Positions 56,048-64,000 of a stretch of DNA of 64,000 bases are shown here, piece by piece (the stretch's first letter is position 1; each line of letters opens with the position of its first letter). The notes under the pieces were generated by a model. That model searched no databases. It was not told the DNA's origin and saw nothing but the letters and a program-made list of their open reading frames with translations. The stretch is from Bacillus cereus (GTDB lineage: Bacteria; Bacillota; Bacilli; Bacillales; Bacillaceae_G). Location: contig NZ_CP089518.1 of assembly GCF_025917685.1 (NCBI RefSeq), positions 4,403,001 through 4,467,000 on the forward strand. Reading direction: 5' to 3'. Position numbers and translations under genes: made by a program.

Positions 56048-56410
56048 ATGTACGCTGTAAAATTATTGTTTGAATCTGTTCATTCAGGTGAGCCTGATCC
56101 TAGTAAAATGGATGAGCATTATGAAGAGAATCACGATACGCTTTTTGAAGAAAGTATTATTCTCGTTAAAGCAAACAGTTTAGAAGAAGCTCATGAGCTA
56201 GGAGAAAAGGTAGCTATACAATCTGTAGATACGTACGATAATATGTACGATCAGCAAGTAACGTGGAAATTTCGAAAAGTGCTTCATGTTTTCGAGTTAG
56301 ACGATACGCCATTTGATACAGGAAAAGAATTGTACGCAAGATTTTTACATGTTAAGAAAAATGAAACTGTAGATACAGTAGTAAAAAAATACTACCCTGA
56401 ATATGAATAA
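56048..56410 (+). CDS. DUF4288 family protein
   Basis: A 120-residue soluble protein, acidic, with YAVKLLFESVHSGEPDP at the N-terminus and the central VTWKFRKVLHVFEL strand pair that is characteristic of DUF4288. AAGGAGG lies 9 bases before the ATG. The family is common in bacilli and has no known role. Confidence 0.78.
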   Translation: MYAVKLLFESVHSGEPDPSKMDEHYEENHDTLFEESIILVKANSLEEAHELGEKVAIQSVDTYDNMYDQQVTWKFRKVLHVFELDDTPFDTGKELYARFLHVKKNETVDTVVKKYYPEYE

Positions 56411-56440
56411 AAGCTCACAGCAATCGCTGTGAGCTTTTTT
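56409..56440. terminator. Bidirectional terminator
   Basis: AAAAGCTCACAGC and GCTGTGAGCTTTT, a 13-base stem with T6. It separates the DUF4288 gene from ccpA. Confidence 0.9.
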
Positions 56441-56444
56441 ATTC

Positions 56445-57443
56445 TTACTTCGTTGAATCTCTAAATTGGATACGGTGAGGTAAGATAACAGTGTGATCTT
56501 CCACTTTTTCTTTGTTCATATACTTTGTTAATAGACGCATTGCTACTGCACCGATATCATACATTGGTTGTACAACTGTTGAAAGCTGTGGACGTACCAT
56601 TAATGCAAGGCGTGTGTTATCAAAGCCAAGCACTTCTACATCAGTTGGTACGTTTAATCCAGCGTCTTGTGCTGCATGGATTACACCTAGTGCCATTTCA
56701 TCAGAAGATACGAAGATTGCTGTTGGCTTTTCATCACTGCTCCAAAGCTTTTCAAATGCTTCGATACCTGAATCATATGTGTAATCTCCATCGATTACAA
56801 GATTTTCATCATATGAAATACTTGCTTCTTCTAAAGCTTTTTTATAACCTTGTAACTTCTTCGCGCTTCCTGCTTTATCAATGAAAGGACCAGAGACGAA
56901 ACCGATACGTTTATGTCCTTGCTCAATAAAGTGCTTCATTGCATCGTAAGCTGCTTGTGTATAATCAATATTTACTGATGGCGTTTCATTTTGCTCATCA
57001 AATGATGCTGCTAATACAATCGGTACTGGAGATTTTTTGAATTCTTCAATGTGAACATCTGTAATATCTTCACCCATGAAAACAATCCCGTCCACTTGTT
57101 TCCCAAGCATCGTATTTAATAAGTGGAACTCTTTCTCTTTGTTTTGATCAGAGTTACTTAAAATGATGTTATATTTGTACATTGTTGCGATATCTTCAAT
57201 TCCACGAGCAAGTTCTGCATAAAACGTATTTGAGATATCAGGAATAATAACACCCACTGTAGTTGTTTTCTTACTTGCTAGTCCACGTGCTACCGCATTT
57301 GGGCGGTATCCTAAACGATCAATTGCTTCTAATACTTTCTTTCTTGTTGTAGGCTTTACATTTGGGTTACCGTTCACAACACGTGATACGGTAGCCATTG
57401 AAACATTTGCTTCACGAGCTACATCATAGATTGTTACGTTCAT
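56445..57443 (-). CDS. ccpA: Catabolite control protein A
   Basis: The LacI-family master regulator of carbon catabolite control in Firmicutes; binds cre with HPr-Ser-P. 332 residues, the usual length. [23 protein letters not shown] at residues 4-23 and the periplasmic-binding core ([29 protein letters not shown]). Met at 57443 fits AAGGAG about 11 bases upstream; the frame extends to 57455. Followed upstream by aroA(G) as in B. subtilis. Targets in this window probably include ackA and acsA. Confidence 0.96.
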   Translation of the reverse strand: MNVTIYDVAREANVSMATVSRVVNGNPNVKPTTRKKVLEAIDRLGYRPNAVARGLASKKTTTVGVIIPDISNTFYAELARGIEDIATMYKYNIILSNSDQNKEKEFHLLNTMLGKQVDGIVFMGEDITDVHIEEFKKSPVPIVLAASFDEQNETPSVNIDYTQAAYDAMKHFIEQGHKRIGFVSGPFIDKAGSAKKLQGYKKALEEASISYDENLVIDGDYTYDSGIEAFEKLWSSDEKPTAIFVSSDEMALGVIHAAQDAGLNVPTDVEVLGFDNTRLALMVRPQLSTVVQPMYDIGAVAMRLLTKYMNKEKVEDHTVILPHRIQFRDSTK

Positions 57444-57676
57444 CTCTTCGCACACTCCTTCTATTTATGTTATCTATTTTTATGTATCGGTTCACTTGAA
57501 TGAAAAAAAGACATCAACTCTATTTGCAGATGCCAACAATCGTCCCGAGTTCTTCCTTTTACTAATGATACGATAAAAACGCAGGCTCATACAATATTTT
57601 CCCGCAAAAGTTTCGAAAAAATTCGCTTCTTTTCTCGTATTTTCGTATTTTTTATGCAAAAAAGGGCAATTTTTGT

Positions 57677-57714
57677 AAAAAGTCTATGTAACAAAGCCTA
57701 CATAGACTAAAAAA
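57677..57714 (-). terminator. Terminator of aroA(G)
   Basis: AGTCTATGTA and TACATAGACT form a 10-base stem, then a T-rich run on the minus strand. Confidence 0.8.
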
Positions 57715-57719
57715 TCTTT

Positions 57720-58793
57720 TTATAATTTACTTCCGAATGCTTTTAATTCTTTCATAAACTCATTGAATTCTGGAATATCCATTTGTTGTGCTGCATCTGA
57801 TAATGCAACTGCTGGGTCCGGATGTACTTCAGCCATAATAGCATCAGCACCAATTGCCATAGCAGCTTTTGCAGCTGGTAATAGAAGGTCACGTCGCCCT
57901 GTAGAATGCGTTACATCGACAACGACAGGTAAATGTGTTTCTTTCTTTAAAATTGGCACAGCGGAAATATCAAGCGTATTACGCGTTGCTGTTTCATATG
58001 TGCGAATACCTCGTTCACATAAAATGATATTACCGTTCCCCTCTGCCATAATATATTCTGCCGCATTAATAAATTCTTCAATTGTTGCGGATAAACCACG
58101 CTTTAATAATATCGGCTTATTTACAGCACCAGCTGCTTTTAATAGCTCGAAGTTTTGCATGTTGCGAGCGCCAATTTGAATAACATCAACATAATCTAAT
58201 GCCATTTCAATATCATTCGGATTTAAAATTTCACTAATAACAGCTAAATCATATTCATCTGCAACTTGGTGTAAAATTTGCAATCCTTCTAATCCAAGAC
58301 CTTGAAAATCATATGGAGATGTACGAGGCTTGAAAGCACCACCACGCATTAGTTTCAGACCTTGCTCTTTCATTGCTTCTGCAACTTGGCGTACTTGTTC
58401 ATAACTTTCTACAGCACATGGTCCCATAATAAAATGTTGGTTTCCATCGCCAATTTTCTCTCCATTAATCTCCACAATCGTATCTTCTGCTTTTTTCTTA
58501 CGAGAAACAAGTAGCGCTTTGCGATGATCGTCTTCTTGTAGTTCTAAACCAGCTTGAAAAATTTGTTTAAAAATATGTTGTAAGGTCGATGTTTCAAATG
58601 GACCATTATTATTCTCCGCAAGTAAATTCAACATTTCTCTTTCACGTACAGGGTCAAAACGTTTCACACCTTGTACTTCTTTTAAGTTTCCAACCTCTTG
58701 TACGAGACGGCCTCTTTCATTCAATAACTCTAATAATTGTAGGTTGATTTGATCGATGCTAGAACGTAATCGATCTAACTCTTGTGATGCCAT
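57720..58793 (-). CDS. aroA: Bifunctional chorismate mutase / DAHP synthase
   Basis: First enzyme of the shikimate pathway, type I-beta, with an N-terminal chorismate mutase domain (about residues 1-90, [22 protein letters not shown]) used for feedback inhibition, and a C-terminal DAHP synthase barrel ([11 protein letters not shown] near 129; [17 protein letters not shown] near 155; CERGIRTYE near 265). 357 residues, as in B. subtilis AroA/AroG. Start at 58793 is set by AAAGGAGG 10 bases upstream. Adjacent to ccpA. The region upstream to 59028 holds no other gene. Confidence 0.95.
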   Translation of the reverse strand: MASQELDRLRSSIDQINLQLLELLNERGRLVQEVGNLKEVQGVKRFDPVREREMLNLLAENNNGPFETSTLQHIFKQIFQAGLELQEDDHRKALLVSRKKKAEDTIVEINGEKIGDGNQHFIMGPCAVESYEQVRQVAEAMKEQGLKLMRGGAFKPRTSPYDFQGLGLEGLQILHQVADEYDLAVISEILNPNDIEMALDYVDVIQIGARNMQNFELLKAAGAVNKPILLKRGLSATIEEFINAAEYIMAEGNGNIILCERGIRTYETATRNTLDISAVPILKKETHLPVVVDVTHSTGRRDLLLPAAKAAMAIGADAIMAEVHPDPAVALSDAAQQMDIPEFNEFMKELKAFGSKL

Positions 58794-58997
58794 AAGAAAG
58801 CCACCTCCTTTAAATTTCTTCATTAACTTTTTTAAGATAACTTATTATAGCTGATACATACGAGGTTGTCACACGATATACAACATAGAATAATGTATGA
58901 AAAAGATAGAAAAAAGACGTGGAAATAGCATAATAAGAAAGCAGAAAATCCGTAGTATAAATTAAAATTACTGTATTCCGGAAAATTTATAAAATAA

Positions 58998-59023
58998 AAA
59001 AGACAGCTTAAAAACTGTCTTTT
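58998..59023 (-). terminator. Terminator of the CamS-like gene
   Basis: AAAAGACAG and CTGTCTTTT, a nine-base stem with further A/T-rich flanks. It lies just beyond the coding end of the lipoprotein. Confidence 0.75.
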
Positions 59024-59028
59024 TTATT

Positions 59029-60045
59029 TTATAGGAAAGAAACGAACGGTTTATCGCTGTTCTTCTCTTTTATAATAACAGCCTCGATTTTACTCTCAGA
59101 CTTTATCTGTAATTGAACTTTAGCATCTTTAGGGAATTTTTCTACCATACTTTGAGCAGCCATTTGAGAAAGCGCCATTAATTCTGACTTACCATTATAT
59201 TTAACGACAATATCCATCTTTAATTTATCCATCTTATTTTGCTTATAAGAAATCTTAGCATTAACAGGGATATAATCTCCTGGAGAGAATTTCTTTATTG
59301 CTTCTGAAAAATCATCTAACTTTTTATTGTCTTCTCCTTGTGCTCCCGCAAATTCTTGAGAAGGATACGAATACGATTTTTCATCAATAGTATCCCAATT
59401 TCCAAGGTTAGTCTCATTCTTTTGAACAGTAGCGTTTGAAATATAAGTACCATTCTTTAAAGAGCTTGTGCTTTCTTGCTTAAATATAGCAAACGTAATT
59501 GGAGATTTGTTATATTTATCATTTTTATTAATAGCTTCTATAAGTTGCTTGGCAACTTCAGTACCTTTAGAAATAGCTTCCTCATTAGATACACTTGAAG
59601 ACATAGATAAACCAATAACTACACCAGATAAGCTTAGTTCATTTGAATTCTGTTTGCCGAAGTAGTCTTGTTCTATAATATTAGTCAAAACTGGTACTTC
59701 TTGTTTCGTAACTAATTCATCAATTGTTTTCTCTGGAATATATTGATTTAATTGTAATACGTAATTTTCTGTATCAAATTGTTTTGAAGCAATATTCATT
59801 AAACCATTTTCATATTCTGCTAAATCTAGTTTAGAATTAGTTTTAACATTAACTGTATTAATTACCTTTTGGTCTTTTAAAGGAATAACAGTTCTATAGT
59901 AATCCTTAGAAACAGCAGTTCTCGGAATCATACTTTTTTCTTTCGTATCTTTCTGCACAACTTCATCTTTCTTCTCAATAGTATTATTGCTGCAAGCCCC
60001 CAGTAATAAACTTAAGCTTGCGATGAATAACGCCATTTTCTTCAT
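59029..60045 (-). CDS. CamS-family lipoprotein
   Basis: A 338-residue lipoprotein of the CamS/YerH (sex-pheromone precursor) family. Signal segment and lipobox LGAC (Cys18), then the pattern VLQLNQYIPEKTIDELV near 96-112 and a PITFAIFKQES strand near 193. The family's core copy in B. subtilis is yerH at a different location, so this may be a second copy; not checked. Function outside enterococcal pheromone release is unknown. Unlike its neighbours it is Lys/Asn/Ser-rich. Confidence 0.78.
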   Translation of the reverse strand: MKKMALFIASLSLLLGACSNNTIEKKDEVVQKDTKEKSMIPRTAVSKDYYRTVIPLKDQKVINTVNVKTNSKLDLAEYENGLMNIASKQFDTENYVLQLNQYIPEKTIDELVTKQEVPVLTNIIEQDYFGKQNSNELSLSGVVIGLSMSSSVSNEEAISKGTEVAKQLIEAINKNDKYNKSPITFAIFKQESTSSLKNGTYISNATVQKNETNLGNWDTIDEKSYSYPSQEFAGAQGEDNKKLDDFSEAIKKFSPGDYIPVNAKISYKQNKMDKLKMDIVVKYNGKSELMALSQMAAQSMVEKFPKDAKVQLQIKSESKIEAVIIKEKNSDKPFVSFL

Positions 60046-60133
60046 TGCTTAAAACCCACTTTCAAAAGTCAATTTACTTAGTTTTAATGTATCTATAGTG
60101 TACCATAAATATATTGCAACAAAATAAAAAAGA

Positions 60134-60152
60134 AGCAAGCCCTTCGCTTGCC
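60134..60152 (-). terminator. Terminator of ytxG-ytxJ
   Basis: GCAAGCCC and GGCTTGC-type arms form a short stem with T6 on the minus strand. It lies five bases after the ytxJ coding end. Confidence 0.7.
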
Positions 60153-60156
60153 TCCC

Positions 60157-60483
60157 CTATTTTACATTCTCTTCTAAAGCTTCTTTTTTAATATTCCAAT
60201 GCGATGTATGCCATACTACCATTCCATCTTTTATGTATAGCACTTGCGGAGATTCATGTTTAATGCTGTACTGCTCTGCAACATGGTTCGAAACATCTCT
60301 CGCATCTTGTACGTATAAGTAATATGCTGGCACTTCTCTTTCTTCACGGCAATACGCTTGAAACTCAGTATATGCACCGTGACTAATTGGGCATGTCGTA
60401 CTATGCTTAAAAAGAACGTAAGGCTCGTTCTTTTCTACTAACGCTTCAAGTTCTTCAATCGTTTCAATCTTCATCATACTCAT
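60157..60483 (-). CDS. ytxJ: Bacilliredoxin-like protein YtxJ
   Basis: A 108-residue thioredoxin-fold protein. The motif KHSTTCPISHGAYTEF near residue 26 carries a single active-site Cys (TCPIS), the signature of BrxC/YtxJ, which takes part in de-bacillithiolation. AGAGGTGA precedes the ATG at 60483. Overlap and spacing with ytxG (stop at 60486) show an operon. B. subtilis has ytxGHJ; ytxH is not seen here. Confidence 0.88.
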   Translation of the reverse strand: MSMMKIETIEELEALVEKNEPYVLFKHSTTCPISHGAYTEFQAYCREEREVPAYYLYVQDARDVSNHVAEQYSIKHESPQVLYIKDGMVVWHTSHWNIKKEALEENVK

Positions 60484-60485
60484 CG

Positions 60486-60995
60486 TTACTCACCTCTCAT
60501 GTGAAGTCTAGAGCGTTTTTCTCTCTTTTCAGCCTTCTGCTCAGCTCTCTCAAGTTTACGCTCTTCTTTTTCAACCTTTTTATCTTGTCTCGTAGCACGG
60601 TAATGATTGTATACTTCGATTGCTGCGCTGCTCCATTGTACAACTTGTGCTACTTTATCTGCGTTATTTTCAATTTCGTCCGTAACAGACTCTGATACAT
60701 TGCGAAGCTTCGTATTTAAAGAGTGAATCGTCGTTCCGATTCCATCTACACCTTCTACTACTTTATTTAGCGACTGTGACTTCTGTTGAATATCATCAGC
60801 TAACGCATTTGTCTTATGTAATAATTGCTCCGTCTCTACGCTTATTCCTTGCATTTGCTTTTCTAAACCTTCTAATGTGCTCGCAACGTTTTCTAACGTT
60901 TTCTGAACCGATAACAACGTTCTGCATACATACACTACTAATACAGCGAAAGCAACCGCGATAACAGCCGCACTTACATATAAAAGAACTTGCAT
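60486..60995 (-). CDS. ytxG: DUF948 protein YtxG
   Basis: A 169-residue general-stress protein with one N-terminal membrane helix (about residues 3-25, LLYVSAAVIAVAFAVLVVYV) and a long coiled coil (LLSVQKTLENVASTLEGLEK ... ). The C-terminus is very basic (KVEKEERKLERAEQKAEKREKRSR). Met at 60995 is preferred: AAGGAAG lies about 8 bases upstream. First gene of ytxG-ytxJ, in B. subtilis controlled by sigma-B/sigma-H; no such promoter was resolved here. Confidence 0.87.
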   Translation of the reverse strand: MQVLLYVSAAVIAVAFAVLVVYVCRTLLSVQKTLENVASTLEGLEKQMQGISVETEQLLHKTNALADDIQQKSQSLNKVVEGVDGIGTTIHSLNTKLRNVSESVTDEIENNADKVAQVVQWSSAAIEVYNHYRATRQDKKVEKEERKLERAEQKAEKREKRSRLHMRGE

Positions 60996-61182
60996 TTCAT
61001 CACTTCCTTTATCTTTTTCATACTTTCTCCCATTATACAATCATTTTCCGTTTCGTTCTAATCCCTATCTTTTCATTAGAATTTTCATACTTATTCGTTA
61101 ACTTTAACATAAATCATTCAACAAATTCCACTAAGTAGGTTACAATAGGAAGGGATACATAATTAGTAGGGAGGCTTTACAT

Positions 61183-62298
61183 ATGAAAGATCCACGCATT
61201 GAAAAGTTAGCATACAATTTAATTAACTACTCTATCCGCTTACAAAAAGGCGAAAAAGTATTAATTGAAAACTTTGGCTTACAAAAAGAACTTGTAACTG
61301 CACTTGTAAAAGAAGCATATGCAGCTGGTGGTTTCCCATTCGTTTCTTTAAAAGATCATCAAGTAGATCGCTCTTTATTAATGGGTGCTACTGAAGAACA
61401 TTTCGAACAAATCGCTGCATATGAAGCGAGCGTAATGAAAGATATGGACGCTTATATCGGTCTTCGCTCTGGTGATAACATTAACGAACAAGCTGACGTT
61501 CCAAGTGAACGTATGAAAGTTCACGGCCAAACAGTTGGTAAAAAAGTTCATAGAGACATCCGCGTTCCGAAAACGCGCTGGGTTGTTCTTCGCTACCCAA
61601 ATGCTTCTATGGCGCAGCTTGCTAAAATGAGCACAGAAGCTTTCGAAGACTTCTACTTCGAAGTTTGTAACTTAGACTACGGTAAAATGGATAAGGCGAT
61701 GGATAGCCTTGTTACATTAATGAATAAAACAGATAAAGTTCGCCTAACTGGTCCTGGAACTGACTTAACATTCTCTATTAAAGACATTCCAGCTATTAAA
61801 TGCTCAGGTCATTTAAACATTCCAGACGGTGAAGTATATTCTGCACCAGTTCGTGATTCTGTTAACGGTACAGTTTCTTACAATACACCATCACCTTACA
61901 ACGGTTATACATTTGAAAATGTACAACTTAAGTTTGAAAACGGCCAAATCGTTGAAGCAACTGCAAACGATTCAGAGCGCATTAACAAAATCTTCGATAC
62001 AGACGAAGGCGCACGCTACGTTGGTGAGTTCGCGATTGGCGTAAACCCATACATCTTACATCCAATGGGAGACATCCTATTCGATGAAAAAATTGATGGC
62101 AGCTTCCACTTCACACCTGGACAAGCTTATGACGATGCATGGAACGGCAACAACTCTAACATCCACTGGGATTTAGTATGCATTCAGCGCCCTGAATACG
62201 GCGGCGGCGAAATTTACTTCGACGACGTATTAATCCGTAAAGACGGACGCTTCGTTGTATCTGAACTAGAAGCTTTAAACCCAGAGAACTTAAAATAA
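61183..62298 (+). CDS. M29 family aminopeptidase
   Basis: A 371-residue cobalt/zinc aminopeptidase of the AmpS/PepS/aminopeptidase T group. Expected metal-binding segments are visible: GLRSGDNINEQADVP near 103, EVYSAPVRDSVNGT near 217 (the Glu of EVY/EVF), EFAIGVNP and PMGDILFDEKIDGSFHF near 300. The start at 61183 has GGGAGG 9 bases upstream. Divergent from ytxG. The third-position-GC-rich codon use suggests high expression. Confidence 0.92.
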   Translation: MKDPRIEKLAYNLINYSIRLQKGEKVLIENFGLQKELVTALVKEAYAAGGFPFVSLKDHQVDRSLLMGATEEHFEQIAAYEASVMKDMDAYIGLRSGDNINEQADVPSERMKVHGQTVGKKVHRDIRVPKTRWVVLRYPNASMAQLAKMSTEAFEDFYFEVCNLDYGKMDKAMDSLVTLMNKTDKVRLTGPGTDLTFSIKDIPAIKCSGHLNIPDGEVYSAPVRDSVNGTVSYNTPSPYNGYTFENVQLKFENGQIVEATANDSERINKIFDTDEGARYVGEFAIGVNPYILHPMGDILFDEKIDGSFHFTPGQAYDDAWNGNNSNIHWDLVCIQRPEYGGGEIYFDDVLIRKDGRFVVSELEALNPENLK

Positions 62299-62303
62299 TA
62301 ATA

Positions 62304-62337
62304 AAAACGCTCGGAAGACACTCCGAGCGTTTTTTTA
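62304..62337. terminator. Bidirectional terminator
   Basis: AAAAACGCTCGG and CCGAGCGTTTTT, a 12-base stem with seven T after it. Confidence 0.9.
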
Positions 62338-62772
62338 TTAATACTTTAATAAATCTTTCGCCACATCTTCTGGCACTTTAAAACTCATTTTCTTATTTTT
62401 CATTTCAACCTCAACATAAGGGACATCTTTATAGACTGTCATAGTACCAATTTCATGCAACTCTTTTTTATCTTTACTCGAATCCAATAATTTCGGTGTA
62501 TCCTCTTGATACATTTTAAACGTTTTCCCTTGCGGAGTATCTAAAGGAGCCGATTCCATTTCCCACTTATCCATTTTCATTCCTTCAAACAACTTTTTAA
62601 TTTCTTTCTTATCAGTAATTGTTTTTTTATCACTCGAATCAGTAAGCGATTCAATTTCAATTTTTTGTGCTTTTTCTAAGTTCATATCTGCCTTTTCCTT
62701 CTTCGTACTACATCCTATTAAAAGAATAGATGTGGTTAGCAGAAATAAAAACAACATACAGATTTTTTTCAT
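62338..62772 (-). CDS. Small lipoprotein (144 aa)
   Basis: Signal segment and lipobox IGCS (Cys21), then a Lys/Asp/Glu-rich domain with a beta-rich part TMTVYKDVPYVEVEMKNKKM. Typical of many bacillus lipoproteins of unknown role. GGGGGATTAG precedes the ATG. The coding end reaches the terminator shared with the aminopeptidase. No family is recognised. Confidence 0.7.
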   Translation of the reverse strand: MKKICMLFLFLLTTSILLIGCSTKKEKADMNLEKAQKIEIESLTDSSDKKTITDKKEIKKLFEGMKMDKWEMESAPLDTPQGKTFKMYQEDTPKLLDSSKDKKELHEIGTMTVYKDVPYVEVEMKNKKMSFKVPEDVAKDLLKY

Positions 62773-62833
62773 TTCTAATCCCCCTGCTTCTTTAGTCCAT
62801 AAAAATGGAAGTAGTGAGTACCATCAATAGCCA

Positions 62834-63235
62834 TTACTTCCCTACCATTTCTATTTTTACATATGGATTTTCTTTCTCAATAAGCGCCAAGAATTCATCC
62901 GTATCTTGCGGCATTGCAATCATATGTACTTTATATGCATTCGTCGTAATTTCAAGAGACTTCCCAACTTGGCGAATAATTCTAATATCTTTCAATACAA
63001 CATCTTCATTTAAAACGCCGTATTTTAGCACACCATTTTCGATTTTATGTTTTTTAATAAATATTTCCCAAACGAGAGGGCCATTTACAATGAAGCATAA
63101 CCCCACCCCAATTAGAGCTGAAACCCAATCCCCTTTTCTTGTAAAGAACATTACAATCGGATATACCACCAGGAAAGCTAACGTTAGACTAACGAAAATT
63201 ATTGCAGACTTACTTCTTTGAATTGGAAAGTTCAT
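62834..63235 (-). CDS. PH-like (YyaB/DUF1200) membrane protein
   Basis: A 133-residue protein with two helices (about 9-30 and 41-57), followed by a bacterial PH-like domain with IENGVLKYGVLNEDVVLKDI and YKVHMIAMPQDTDEF, as in the YyaB/DUF1200 family. Met at 63235 follows GGTGTAGG at about 5 bases; the frame starts at 63250. Function unknown. Confidence 0.72.
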   Translation of the reverse strand: MNFPIQRSKSAIIFVSLTLAFLVVYPIVMFFTRKGDWVSALIGVGLCFIVNGPLVWEIFIKKHKIENGVLKYGVLNEDVVLKDIRIIRQVGKSLEITTNAYKVHMIAMPQDTDEFLALIEKENPYVKIEMVGK

Positions 63236-63286
63236 ACCTACACCACCCAACCTAAATTATACCATTATTTCCATTTTAGTTCATAA

Positions 63287-63313
63287 AAAAAGATCATTTA
63301 TAAATGACCTTTT
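63287..63313 (-). terminator. Terminator of the GNAT gene
   Basis: AGGTCATTT and AAATGATCT form a nine-base stem with a 3-base loop and T7 on the minus strand. Confidence 0.8.
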
Positions 63314-63804
63314 TAAACGATATATCTATAAAATTTCTTATCTACCTCTAACACCGGAAAACTTTTTGGTAACCCTTCTATACTCACGCTTTGAAAACCA
63401 TTCTTTTCGTAAAAACGGTGTGCTGCTAGAAATTTAACTGTTGTTCCTAAATAAATGTCTTCCAAGTTCTTTTCCTTCGCCCAAGAAATTGCCGTTTGAA
63501 GTAACATATGTGATGCACCCCATTCTTTTCCGCGGAACTCTTTCTTCACGAACATTTTTCTTAATGCTACTTGATCATTCCCAATATCTAATAAAGCTAC
63601 CGTTCCAACTACTTTACCATCATAAGTTGCTACCCAAAAATTTCCGTTGTCCCTTTGATAGAACGTTTCTATTTCTAGTAAGTCCGGCTGCTCTTCTTTC
63701 GTAATTGGGACATTGTACTCTTTTTGCTGAATATGAACAATGAGATCTACTACTTCATCTTGAAACTTATTTTCATAAGAAATAATACAAATCTTCTCGT
63801 TCAT
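63313..63804 (-). CDS. GNAT-family N-acetyltransferase
   Basis: A 163-residue acetyltransferase. Motif VALRKMFVKKEFRGKEWGASHM near 85-106 is the acetyl-CoA loop (R-G-K-x-W-G-A in place of Q/RxxGxG/A), and AHRFYEKNGFQSV near 135 the fold's last helix. Start at 63804 is fixed by a four-base ATGA overlap with the stop of the upstream GNAT gene; the frame itself reaches 63819. Substrate unknown. Confidence 0.84.
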   Translation of the reverse strand: MNEKICIISYENKFQDEVVDLIVHIQQKEYNVPITKEEQPDLLEIETFYQRDNGNFWVATYDGKVVGTVALLDIGNDQVALRKMFVKKEFRGKEWGASHMLLQTAISWAKEKNLEDIYLGTTVKFLAAHRFYEKNGFQSVSIEGLPKSFPVLEVDKKFYRYIV

Positions 63805-64000
63805 CGAATCTTCTTCCATTCTGAAGCTAGTAAACTATACACAGCGATATCTTGAAAATGATCATATACCCATTCTTCATCTCTTAAAACCCCATCTAAC
63901 TTAAACCCTAAACGTTCTGGGATTGCACGACTTTTCACATTTTCAACACCGCACCTGATTTCAATTTTATTCAGCTTTAAATTTTCAAATGCATAGTGAA
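63801..64000 (-). CDS. Ribosomal-protein-like GNAT acetyltransferase, C-terminal fragment (cut by window edge)
   Basis: The last 65 residues of a RimL-type GNAT protein (HYAFENLKLNKIEIRC ... IPERLGFKLDGVLRDEEW ... VYSLLASEWKKIR). The phrase RAIPERLGFKLDG is characteristic of RimJ/RimL enzymes. Its TGA overlaps the next gene's ATG, so the two are cotranscribed. The N-terminus lies outside the window. Confidence 0.82.
   Translation of the reverse strand, partial: HYAFENLKLNKIEIRCGVENVKSRAIPERLGFKLDGVLRDEEWVYDHFQDIAVYSLLASEWKKIR

Overview
The window is chromosomal DNA from a low-GC Firmicute and almost certainly from the Bacillus cereus group (cereus/anthracis/thuringiensis). Three lines of evidence support this. 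Genes carry strong AGGAGG-type ribosome binding sites with frequent TTG/GTG starts. A small acid-soluble spore protein gene (sspA) and a GerW/YtfJ sporulation gene are present. Three copies of a ~116-148 bp repeat match what is known of bcr1, an element restricted to this group; two of the copies are bounded by TTTAT direct repeats. Gene order follows the B. subtilis 'yt' region: ytoI-ytkL ... ytkK ... argH-argG ... ackA-ytxK-tpx-ytfJ-ytfI-nadF(ppnKB)-ytcJ-ytcI-sspA-thiI-nifS-ezrA-refZ-ytsP-rpsD-tyrS-acsA/acuABC-ccpA-aroA(G)-ytxJ-ytxG-aminopeptidase. Species-specific small genes are inserted between these blocks.

Layout. 1-8.6 kb: the 5' end of ytoI, ytkL, the dipeptidase pepQ, small lipoproteins, a bcr1 copy, a DUF2785 gene, a decayed anti-sigma gene, a cupin-GNAT-DUF6176 operon, an Xre regulator with a membrane partner, and alanine dehydrogenase. 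8.7-15.2 kb: ytkK, a universal stress protein, small proteins, a DinB-like protein and the argG-argH arginine operon. 15.3-16.7 kb: a YitT-family membrane gene preceded by an unusual 0.45 kb leader. The leader holds up to four tiny ORFs alternating with hairpins that can pair in mutually exclusive ways, which looks like a tandem translational attenuator. 16.7-25 kb: EcsC, a DUF1796 gene, Nudix, acetate kinase, ytxK, tpx, ytfJ, ytfI, NAD kinase. 24.6-33 kb: amidohydrolase, VOC protein, acyl-CoA synthetase, sspA, thiI with its cysteine desulfurase, ezrA. 33-41.9 kb: divergent LysR/EamA pair, refZ, a GAF-type methionine sulfoxide reductase, methionine gamma-lyase, rpsD with its leader, small membrane proteins, tyrS with a Tyr T-box. 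41.9-48.2 kb: an overlapping ECF-sigma operon, maltose acetyltransferase, and the divergent acsA/acuABC acetate module. 48.2-56.4 kb: an accessory stretch with a 20-bp tandem repeat, alpha/beta hydrolase, VOC protein, a two-component system with bcr1 in its 5' flank, ankyrin lipoprotein, oxidoreductase, mscL and small proteins. 56.4-64 kb: ccpA, aroA(G), a CamS-like lipoprotein, ytxJ-ytxG, an M29 aminopeptidase, small lipoprotein and PH-like proteins, and two GNAT genes, the last cut by the window edge.

Functional links. ackA, acsA, acuA/B/C and ccpA form the overflow/acetate-utilisation control set. In the AcuA/AcuC family AcsA is switched by reversible acetylation, and CcpA usually acts on ackA. 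thiI and the adjacent desulfurase supply sulfur for 4-thiouridine/thiamine. ezrA and refZ both act on FtsZ. tpx, ytxJ and the GAF sulfoxide reductase are redox-protection genes. No tRNA, rRNA, prophage, transposase or CRISPR array is visible. Most genes are ordinary core genome; the YitT leader is the part that best merits follow-up.
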